48,304 nucleotides of DNA, from the NCBI GenBank assembly GCA_017514345.1, contig JAFWKC010000042.1, positions 1 through 48,304 of the forward strand, given 5' to 3'. Shown here one piece after another: positions 1 through 9,700 of this stretch. The number at the start of each line of letters is the position of its first letter. Within the stretch, counting starts at the first letter, position 1. The DNA comes from Eubacterium sp. Lineage in GTDB: Bacteria; Bacillota; Clostridia; Oscillospirales; Acutalibacteraceae. The notes beneath the pieces are model-generated. The model was not told the origin of the DNA, searched no databases, and saw nothing but the letters and a program-made list of their open reading frames with translations. Both the position numbers and the translations under genes were made by a program.

Positions 1-163
1 TACTTGACTCCAAGAAGTCTCTGATATTTAGAAATAACTTTTCAGCGTCAATTGCTGCTCTTAGTGCTAAAATATGGCTATTATCTTCAAGCTTCATTTG
101 AAGAAGGGTTAATTCTTCTTCAAGTTTTTTTGTTTGTTCTATAATTTTCTTTAAATCGTTCAT
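1..163 (-). CDS. Small coiled-coil hypothetical protein, 3' end outside window
   Basis: Partial gene: the start codon is ATG at 163-161 and the reading frame runs off the window edge, giving the first 54 residues. It begins MNDLKKIIEQTKKLEEELTL and is rich in Lys, Glu and Leu in a heptad-like pattern, so it is probably helical or coiled coil. An AAAGGAT ribosome-binding site lies 8 bases upstream. I do not recognise the family. The DNA is clearly more AT-rich than the rest of the window and lies on the 3' side of a tRNA gene, beyond a perfect palindrome and tandem 11-mers, so it may belong to an integrated mobile element. The function is unknown; the start is well supported. Confidence 0.6.
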   Translation of the reverse strand, partial: MNDLKKIIEQTKKLEEELTLLQMKLEDNSHILALRAAIDAEKLFLNIRDFLESS

Positions 164-191
164 AGAATGTATCCTTTCTAATAATAAAATA

Positions 192-218
192 ATCGGCTAA
201 AGTTAAACTTTAGCCGAT
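192..218. repeat. Perfect 13-bp inverted repeat ahead of the small coiled-coil gene
   Basis: ATCGGCTAAAGTT (192-204) and its exact reverse complement (206-218) flank a single base. On the minus strand it is followed by a T-rich stretch and then the ribosome-binding site of the gene starting at 163. It could act as an intrinsic terminator or attenuator before that gene, or as a repressor operator. Confidence 0.6.
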
Positions 219-228
219 AAAAATCTGT

Positions 229-270
229 ACTGCAATTTTACTGCAATTACTGCAATTTTACTGCAATTTT
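229..270. repeat. Four tandem copies of ACTGCAATTTT
   Basis: The copies lie at 229-239, 240-248 (shortened to 9 bases), 249-259 and 260-270. Short direct repeats close to a tRNA 3' end resemble the arm-type sites of tyrosine recombinases, but no integrase is visible in the window, so the role is inferred. Confidence 0.7.
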
Positions 271-323
271 GAATCCTTTGAAAGTCTGTTGAACATACTC
301 TGAAAATCAGGAGAATTTCTGTA

Positions 324-344
324 AACCCTTTATTTGCAAGGGTT
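324..344. repeat. Hairpin between the 11-mer repeats and tRNA-Pro
   Basis: AACCCTT (324-330) and AAGGGTT (338-344) form a 7-bp stem around a 7-base loop. No T-run follows on either strand, so it is not a clear terminator. Apart from this hairpin I see no gene between 271 and 356. Confidence 0.45.
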
Positions 345-356
345 CAGGGGTGATAC

Positions 357-387
357 AAAAGAAGACGGCGTACGAATGTACACCGCC
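357..387 (-). terminator. Probable intrinsic terminator of tRNA-Pro
   Basis: Just downstream of the tRNA on the minus strand, GGCG pairs with CGCC and GTA with TAC around ATTC (a CAC bulge interrupts the stem), followed by GTCTTCTTTT. The stem is imperfect, so confidence is moderate. Confidence 0.45.
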
Positions 388-392
388 TTAAA

Positions 393-469
393 TGGTCGAG
401 GCGACAGGATTTGAACCTGCGGCCCCCACGTCCCGAACGTGGTGCTCTACCAACCTGAGCCACGCCTCG
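393..469 (-). tRNA. tRNA-Pro (anticodon CGG), CCA encoded
   Basis: Read on the minus strand the gene starts with a 7-bp acceptor stem CGAGGCG/CGCCTCG, with the C1-G72 pair typical of bacterial tRNA-Pro. The D-arm, an anticodon arm CCACG-TTCGGGA-CGTGG, the T-arm (GGTTCAAATCC) and a 3' ACCA all follow. The central loop bases give anticodon CGG, which reads the proline codon CCG. Its 3' end faces the AT-rich DNA at 1-390, the side on which elements that integrate into tRNA 3' ends would lie. Confidence 0.95.
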
Positions 470-481
470 ATTGCCATACTA

Positions 482-509
482 TTATTACACAAAAGGTTGC
501 AGTCGTCAA
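482..509 (-). promoter_or_regulatory. Promoter of tRNA-Pro
   Basis: On the minus strand a -35 TTGACG (509-504) and a -10 TAATAA (487-482) are separated by 16 bases, 13 bases before the tRNA 5' end. Confidence 0.6.
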
Positions 510-564
510 GTAAAATTTTCAGAAACTGCAAAGTTTTTTTAATACTGTTTTCCTGCAAGCAGAA

Positions 565-598
565 GATAAAACTCAGGGGCTACTTGCGTAGCCCCTGA
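565..598 (-). terminator. Intrinsic terminator after the 39-residue peptide gene
   Basis: An 11-bp perfect stem TCAGGGGCTAC/GTAGCCCCTGA with a 4-base loop is followed on the minus strand by GTTTTATC. It ends the giant-protein plus small-peptide transcript. Confidence 0.85.
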
Positions 599-608
599 AC
601 GGAAGGTT

Positions 609-728
609 TTACCAATCCAATTCTTCCTCTGTGTCGCCGCCTTCAAGACCAGAAGTGGTTATCAGGTCTGATGACGAAATGAGGAACTGTTCTATCTCTG
701 CTTCAGGAGATTCATAAAACTTTTTCAT
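609..728 (-). CDS. 39-residue acidic peptide of unknown function
   Basis: The peptide starts MKKFYESPEAEIEQFLISSS, continues through DLITTSGLEGGD and ends EEELDW before TAA. An ideal AGGAGG ribosome-binding site lies 9 bases before the ATG. The gene lies 21 bases after the stop of the giant secreted protein and ends just before a strong terminator, so the two are almost certainly cotranscribed. It has no signal peptide, membrane segment or cysteine. The layout (a K/Y/P-rich start, then an ITTSG-like core, then an acidic tail) is similar to short orphan peptides I recall from Clostridia. That is recollection, not a search result. A ribosomally made modified-peptide precursor, a secretion-linked factor or a regulatory peptide are all possible. 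No modifying enzyme is adjacent. Confidence 0.75.
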   Translation of the reverse strand: MKKFYESPEAEIEQFLISSSDLITTSGLEGGDTEEELDW

Positions 729-749
729 TTTTAACACCCTCCTAAAATC

Positions 750-3700
750 TTAGAGATTCTTTGTTGCAACTAATACGTTAGAGTAGTCAGTACCGTTTAC
801 TGTTACTGTGGTATCAGACATACCCGAAGATGTTGCAGAAACAGTATACGTGTAGTCGTAGTTGACGTATGCCCTGAACGTTACGTTATTCGGGAACGCA
901 TTCTTGTTATTGAGAGTATACGTAAACTGACCTGATTCAACTTTGTTTGTAACAGCACGTCTGTAGATTGTTCCGCCGCCGATGTTACCGTTGATAACGA
1001 AGGTTGGCTTGTACTCGTCTGCTACGTTGCCGTTTACGAACAGTACACCGTAGCTTGTGAAGTTTTCGGTGCCGTTCGTTTCTGCGCCCTCAGTAATTCT
1101 TACGTATACGCGAGCCTGCTTGTTGTCAGCGCTCATATAAGTCTTTTCGACTGATACAAAGGCAACCTTATCGTGAATCTTGTTGTTTACAAGTTCATCA
1201 GCGTCATTTGTGCCGATGTTTGTGATCTGACCTTCAAGGTCTGCAGACTTAATCGAATGCGCGGTATCGTCAGCAGGAGCATAGCCGCCGTTGCCGTCAG
1301 ATACAAGAGCAACGTACGTTTCGCTTGTTACTGCATAGAAGTTATACGACGGGCTGTAGGAAGCAATCTGATACTTGTAGTTACCTGCAGAGCCTGTTCT
1401 TACTGCCCATGCAGCAAACGTTCCGCTGCCGTTATACTCAATGCCTACCTTCTTGTCGTAGAGTGCAGTCTTAGTAACGGTAGACGTACCGTCAATAATT
1501 GTGAAGGTGTACGTCTGTTGCGCTTCATCAACGACATATGTAGGTTTAACGTCGTAAACCTTGTCAGCCTTCTTCGTTACAGTCCACTTGCTGAAGGTGT
1601 AGAACGGCATCTTCTTCGGCGTTACGCCTGAAAGAATTTCTTCTGTTGTGCTGTCGCCCTCCGAAAGCTCAGTATCGCTGTAAACAACGTCGATAAGCTT
1701 GTTATATACGTCGTAGATATTATATCTGTTGTTCGACTCAGCAGCCTCGTTCTTAACAAGCTGTGCGTAAACTGCCATATTCTTTGTGATGACACGCGTA
1801 AGCGAGAAGCCGTCAAAGCCCGATACCTTCTGTGAGCCCTCTGGCTTGATTGGTGAGTTATTTTCCTCACCGAACGGATCGGCTGAGGTTGAATCACCTG
1901 GATACATTGTAACGCTCCAGTTAGAAACTGTGTAGTCCGTCTGTGCTTCTGTAGGAATTGAGAAGGTTTTTGGTTCGCCATAATAATCTTCACTTGTTAT
2001 GGTGTCGCCATAAATATTACCTTCCCCTAAATCCAACTTAGCATCATCGTCAGTATCAAATGTGAACCTAACCTTAAGCTTCTTGATATAAGTAGCCTTG
2101 TTAGCTGGATCGTTTACTGTGCCTGATGCGGAGAGCAACGCTACCGTCTGAGCGTCGGTTAAACCGTTTGCTGTATTCTTGAGCTTATCGCCTGATGCAA
2201 CTGATGCGCCCGTTGCTGTGTTGTAAGCGGTAGCTTCTGCTGCGTTGAGAGTCTTGTAAACCACGCCGTCAGTATCTGACTTAGTGTTGTTGATAAGAGT
2301 TACACCTGCAGGTGTGTACATATCCATATCGAGCGAATCGATAACGCTGTACGCCGAATTATACGAATTGTATGCGTCGTTAGTATCAACGTTTACAAGG
2401 TTCTTTCCGCTGAGCGTCGTGTTTTCTGTGTTAACAAGAGCCTGTTCAGCAGACGGTGTGCTTGTATCAACTGTACGAGCATAGAAGATAACGTTATCAA
2501 ACTTACACCTTGTTACTCCAGTTACAGCATACTGACCCTGAGTATAGGTGAAAGCAGGTTCATTGTCAGCACCGTCAACAATTTGCGAGCCTGGGATTGT
2601 AGCAGTCTGAGTGCGTGCATATGTTCCAGCAGATGTATCAAGATACGTATTATATGCCGTAGCACATTCATCCTTAAGGTCTGCCCAGCTTGCATACGTC
2701 TTGGTCTGTACGCCTGCTTCGTAGATACCGCCTGCAACGACAGCACTCTTAGCCGTGTGAGTTGCTGTAAGCGTTGCGATATTAACTGCAGGAAGGAGAG
2801 TATCGTTAGCGCTGTCAAGGATATCTTCAAGCTTTCTGTACTCAGAGCCTGAAAGCTCAACCTGTCTCCAGGAATCCTTTCCTGAAATCTTTGTACTATC
2901 GTAATCAAACGCTGAGGATACATTCATAACGAGATTTACAAAAGCACTCCAGGAATCTGCTGTGTAATCGTCCTTGCTGTAGGTTGCGCTTACTGTGCCA
3001 GCTTCTTTATCAGAATAAATCTTAATTGTATCAACGTCAGAAGCGCTTGCAGGTGTTGAAGAACCGTCGAGAAGCTCAATGCTTGCATACGTATCTTCTG
3101 CTGCTGTGTAATCCTCTACTGCGAAGAGGTCTTCGTAAGCTGTGATTACGTTATTGATGAGCTGTGCCTGAACCTCGTCGGTAGAAGCACCCGAATCACC
3201 AAAGATGTTTGAACCAGTCTTGTTAGTTACGTAATACGGTTCGCCGTCATGGTATGCTGTGATGTACTTTGTTGAAGCATCTGAGCCGCTGTTTGCGTAA
3301 TCCTTGAACATAGTGTTTGTAGGATTCTTAACGAAGTAGTTAAGCTCTGCAACTGCGTCGATATATTCCTGATAGGATGCAAGCGAATAATGTGACGGAT
3401 TGATGATGTCTGCTTCATCAGCATTATTTGTTTCGTGGTTGCTTGAATCAAGGAAAATCGGTGCGCCGTTGTTGTCGCGCTTAACGGTAACTGTACCGTC
3501 GCCGTTATCTGTTACAGCGAGCTTCTTACGAAGGTATTTCTTTGCAAATGCTCTTGCAGCGCCCTTATCACAAGTGCTTACGCCGATGTTGTAGTAGTGG
3601 AAGGTTTCTTCACTGGTTACACCGCGACCATTAAGCCAGTTTCGCTTTATCTTAACGCCTTCTTCAAAGGCGAAGTTATGTGCAGCATCGCCGTTATTGC

Positions 3701-6700
3701 CAGTTGCTTTGTCTACATTCTTAAACTTACTACCTGTCAATGTAAGAGTACCCTGCCAAGCTGCTGTTTCTGAAATCGTACTGTCTGCACGATTGAATGC
3801 AGGAGTCAGTTTGCTATAATCAGCAGTACCATCAGTAGTCATTGTTTTAAGAATTGTTTGATAATTTGAATCACTTACAGTACCAAGATTGTTAAGTAGC
3901 CACTGATTACCCGATGAAATTGTACCGACAAAGTCGCTTTTATTCTCGTCGCCACTCACATAAGTGTTTGTTGCAATATAATAATAATGATTGCTTGATG
4001 CTTGTGCATTGTAAGCATGTGTAAGTGTTGGTGAAACATTCGTATCCATAGAAAGCGTTGTGCCATTCTTAACAAAAGATGTTGCTCTATGAACATTGAG
4101 TGACCAATCAGTACCATTGTATAAACCGTCATAATTAGGTACTCTGCCGTCAAACTTCCACTTGATATTTGAAGCGAAGAAGTTAAGTGCATAACCTGTT
4201 GGCTGACCGTTTTCATATGTAATGAGATTATTTTGATCATCAGAATAATCAATATAATAATCTGCATTTGTTACGTTTGCGGCAGCAGCATATACACCGT
4301 AGTCATCTCTCTTGTCGTTACCGTGCAAACCTTGGTTATAATGCTCAACAAGATGATAAGTACCTGAGTTAACGCCAACTTTCTCGGTGTATTTATTGAA
4401 CTGACTGTCAATTGTGTCACCGCCACTGTAGTTGGAATCGGAAATTGAAGCAGAGGTGTTCGGGAAATCGTACAAATAATTGAACGTACCTGAACCGCCG
4501 TATTCAACAGTACCATTGCTTCCGTTAACAGTAGCATTAACCTTATATGCAGTAGGCTGAAGGTTAGTTGCAGTACCGTATGAGCCTTCCATCCTTGAGA
4601 ATATAGCAAGACCGCCTCTTGTGTCGGTATTATTATATTTGTTTCTGATAGCAACTAATGTATGAGCCATCGCAGGGTTAGCAGCTACATAGCAGAACTC
4701 AAATTCACTGTAAGCAATTCCTGTTGTTACATCAGTATAGCTTACAATAAGCTGTACGCCTGAGTCAGCGTATTTACCTGTTGATGAATCGAAGTAGTAG
4801 TCCGAAACATAGCCCTGAAGACCGTACAATCTCTTGAGCTCGCTTGCAGTAACTGTTCCTGCGGAAATAGCGGCTGCAGCCTCTTCATCCGTGTACTTAA
4901 CGCTTGTATCAGATGCCTTGTACCACTTGTTACTGTTGAGTGCAGTTACAGAGAAGGTACCGCCTGAATACTCGCCAGTCTTGCAAAGAGCCTCGTCTGA
5001 CAGACAGTAAACTGCGCCTGGATTTGTAATATCAATCTTTGCAGGATAAGTTGTTGTGATAGTTGTATATCTTTCACCCGTGCTGCCTGCCTGGCCGTAG
5101 GTGAAGTTATCTGAGATTTCGTGACCGTATTTTGCAAAGTTATCATTTGCAAGGTGCGTATAGATAACGCCGTCCATTGATACGCTGTCGCCGAGTGAGT
5201 CAACCTCGTCTGACTTCGGAACGTCGCCCGTACGGAAGGTCCAGGAGAACTCAAAGTCATATGTGCAATACTCGCCGATGCAAACCTTGTTGCCGTGTCT
5301 GCCGATTACACCGATGTATTCGATGTACTCGCAGTACTTTGTTTCGCTCCTGTCAGTCGGTGAAGCAGCTTCCCATGTAGCAAGATAGCTGTCGCGCGTG
5401 CTCTGGTCCAAAGCAATCCACTCAAGATACTTTTCTTTTGAAGTATACCAGGTAGCATAGTTTGTGCCATCAGTACCCTGGGTAAGCTTGATGTAGCCCT
5501 TGAATACGTCACCTGCGTCGTCGGTACCGTACTCATATGCACCTGTGTTTGTTTCGTCGTCGTCATCGGCAACGATTGTGTAGGTGTATTCCTGAGCCCA
5601 GTTGTAGTACTCTGTTGTCTGCATATCGTTTGCAGCGTAGATACCTTCGAGCTGTTCAGCAGTAACGTCCTGAATAACCGTATCCGAGCCGTCATACTGA
5701 TACGGCATAATTACAGGCCAGCCGGTTTCGGTATATGCAATCTGGTTAACAAGGTTAACGTTACCGTTTGGCGATGAGCCGCCGTCAAGCTGTGCAGTTG
5801 CAAGAGCGTTATCCTGAATCGGGCTCCAGTTATACGAAGCGTTTGTGTTAGGTCTTGCGTGTGTTGAGTTAACAGATACAACCTCGCCGCGGTTATTTAC
5901 GGTCTTGTAAACTGAGTTATGACCAGTCGAAACCATAATGTAGCCGTAAAGCGAGCTGTCAAACGGGCCGAGAATCTGGTTACCGTGAGTTGCGTGAGTT
6001 GAATTATCTGTAGCAGAAACGCCGTTGTATCCAACGTAGCCGCTGAGCGGGCTCGTTGAACGGAATACACGCTCAACGTATGAGCCAGTATTCTGACCGT
6101 ACGATACGTACAGATAGTAGTAACCGTTTTCGTATACTACGTATGCGCCCTCACCAGAGGTGTTATCCGAAGCGCCTTCAAGGCTATTGTTAATCGGGTT
6201 GCAGACGTAGCTTCTGTCGCCTGTGTATGACCTACCGTTTGCAGTGAGCTTGTAGCCTACTATACAGGTGGTGCCTGTGCTCCAGGAACCGAATACCATA
6301 TTAAGGTCGTCCTTAACAGGCTTTTTAGTATCATTATTATATGTATAGTATACGCAAGCGTCGATTGCGTTAGGATGTCCGTTTGATTCGTAAACGTCCT
6401 GTCTGAAGGTGTACGGACCTGTGATGTCGTCGTTTGTGGTGTTCTCGCACAAAAAGATTGCAGATTTCTGCGAACCCCAGGACGAGGTTGAACCGTAGTA
6501 CATCCACGTATCTGTTGTAAGGTTATACATAACGTGCGGAGCCCAAACGAGGTGACCTGCACCAGTATTTGATACAGTTCCCGCATATGCAAGCGGAGTT
6601 GCAAGCGCGGTATGATATTCAGCGCCGAAGAGGTCTTCGTTCTGATAGCCGCATCTGCCTTCGCTGTCGCCGATAACCTCCCACTTGTTTGTGGTCTTGT

Positions 6701-9700
6701 TGCGGTGATAGATTGTCATACCCGTACCGAACGAATACTCGTCGATAGCAGATACATCAGCAGAATTAGTTGCGTCGAGTCCGTAGTAGTCGATGAATTC
6801 CTGACCAACCTTTGCGCCGATTGGCTTTGTACCGTTGCTGTCTGTTGCAACTGCTCTTGCGAGCGTGTAAACGGTAACGTTGGTCGGGTCGTGCGAGGTT
6901 GACGTGAAATCGGTTACGATGTCAGCGTCGTCCTCTATATACATATTATTAATATCAGTCTGGGTCTTTACGCTTGTGTAAATACGGATATCGTCAAGAT
7001 AAAGGTCCTTGCCGTCAAGCGACCAGTAGCCCTCGCCGTCGGCGAGCGTAAATGTCGTATTATCGTCAGTAAGGAATGCAAGGATATCCTGTGCAAGCGC
7101 GGCATTGTTGCCCGTGTAATTGCCCTGTGTGCCGCCTGTGCCTGCAGTAACGTTAATAGGATAGTATACGCCGTTGAAGTATACCTTTACGCCGCTTGTC
7201 GGGTCAACTGTAACAGCAATATTTACCCAGCGGTTACGGTTGCTGCCCGTTGCGTGTCCCGTATTATCGTTATTATTAGGCTTAATATCAACATACTTAT
7301 TATAATCGTTGTTGCCGTCAACAGCACCGTCGGAGCGAGTAACGTAACCCGTTTGCGTGATATGGAAGTAATAACGCTTGTAGGCATCACCGTTAGGCTG
7401 CTTGAACGCAAGCATTGACGTCCAGTTTGAAACGTTTGCCGCGCCGCGGTTTGAATCGCCGTCGCCTGCAGGAACGTAACGCCACAGCGAGATTGTTACA
7501 CCTCTCTGCTGAGCGAGGTACTTTGTAACAGCGTCAGCATTAAGTGGGTTGTTTGAGAACGTAAGCTTACCGTAGTCCGTTGTACTGCTTCCGTTAAGCT
7601 TAAGTACGTTCTCTCTCCAGTCTGGAGAGTTGTTGCTGTTGTCCTTCCAGCCTGCACCTTCTTCGATGCTGAACGAATCAGCGTTTGCAGCAGTAGCCGT
7701 ACCCTGGCTGTTGCTGAGTGTAAGGGTTGTGCTGTTAGTCTTGGCAGCGTCGTCAAAGCTCTCCTTGAAAACAAGCTCATTGTAATCGTTTCTGTAGAAG
7801 GTACCCTGAGCGAATACGGTCTTGCTTGAATTCTGAATTACAAAGAAGCGAATTTCAACAAGCTTATTGCTCATATAAGTATCGGTGTCTACACCGCTGT
7901 TGATGCTATATGAGGTAAAGCCGCTCCAAGCACCGCCGTCTACCTTAGTCTGATAGTAGATTGCACAGCCCGTGTAGCCGTTAGTATTGATGAAGAAGTG
8001 ACCGTTGCTGTTATACTTGTCAGCACTTGTAACAACTGCTGTGCTTGCTTCGGAATCAGCATTGTAGTATACAGTAAGCGGAGTAGTCTGCTTAAGAAGA
8101 ATAGGTCCAACAACGTTTTCGCCTGATGTAGAGCCGTCGCGCTCCTCCCAAGCCTTCATAGTAACGTTAACCTGATTTGCAAGGTTAACGCTGTTGCCGC
8201 CGATAGTTACTGTTTCAGCAAACGGAGTGATAGCGCTGCTGTAGGTCTTTGCGTCAGACCATGTTGAGCCGCCGTCAATGCTAAACGCATACTTGAGCGT
8301 GCCGCCTGCTTCGCCTGTGCTTGTTTCAAGTGAAATCACATCAGTAGCTGTTAATTCATCATTCGCATTCAGATTAGGCGAATAAATAGTGTTGCCATTA
8401 ATGATTGTCGGCCAACCGAGTGAAGCATAAGTGATATGTACAGTTTCTGATTCAGCACCGTTGCGAACAGCCTTTACATAAAGGTCGGACTGCATTGACG
8501 CGCCTGATGGAGTATCGTTAGCAAACGGATAGTACTTGCCATTTGTAGCAAGGTTGCTGAAAGGAACATAAGTACCGTTTTCCGTTGAGCAAACCATAAT
8601 AGTTGCGTCAGTATCGAGCGAGGAATCGTTTGATGTTACAGTAATACCGTGAGAAGCGTCTAAATAATGACCGTCTGGAGTTACTGTAGGTGCATTCGGC
8701 TTTCTCTTGAACGTATATGTATCGGTCAATTCTGAGGTTGAGCCGCCTGCTGTAACTTCTCTAACCTGAAGCGTTGCAGTCGTTGTATTGCCGCTGAATA
8801 AGGTGAAGCTGTTTGCTGCTGTCCAAGCACCGCCGTTAAGGCTGTACTGGAGCGTACCGCTTGCGCCTGCCTTAGTTGTAGCGAAGTTAACAACAGTATT
8901 AGCAGTAACAATCTGATTGTTTGATACTGCATTACCGCCGATAGTCATTGTCGGCTTTGTGAAATAGGTGTATGTAACGCCTGCTGAATCATCATACTCC
9001 GTTGCTGTGCTCTTTGTAGCAACAACACGGATTTTAACAGTACCTGCAGTTGCAAGCGTTGCATTAGAAAACGGAGTAAACGTGCCACCTGCAGCAGCGA
9101 TATTGCCGCCGTCAGTCCAGCTTGAACCGCCGTCTGTGCTGTACTGCCATTTGTAAGTAGCAGCTCCGCTGTTTGTATCAGTTACAGTAATTGCATCTGA
9201 CGGACCGAGATAAGTATTAGGTGCCGTAACAGTCGGTTTGTTAAGGTCAATAGCACTCAAGCCATTGAACGCACTCATAAGTGCTGTTGCTTTTGAAGCA
9301 GCGTTTGCGCCGTCAGTATAGTTACTTGTATTATTTGTGTTATAGCCTGCTGTACCAAGCGCTGCCATAACGTTTACAGCGTTGGTGTATGCAGTAGAAA
9401 ATGCAGAATAACCCGTGAGCGTTTTTTCGCCGCTTGAGGTTAATACAATATTGCCATTAACAATGTTATAATTACCGTTTGCAGCAATAACATCGCGAAC
9501 ACTAAAGCTTGTGCCGTCAAAATCGCCGCCGTCAATACCTGTCGGCTCTCCGCTGTAATCAAGTGCGTCACGAAGCGCAATATAGTTAGCAGCTGTATCG
9601 GTAGTTGTTGAAACAGCACTAAATGCATCAACTACATCTTGCATACCCGCACCATAAGCCGCAGGCACAGAGCTTGAATAGTCATAATCATTAGGATTAA

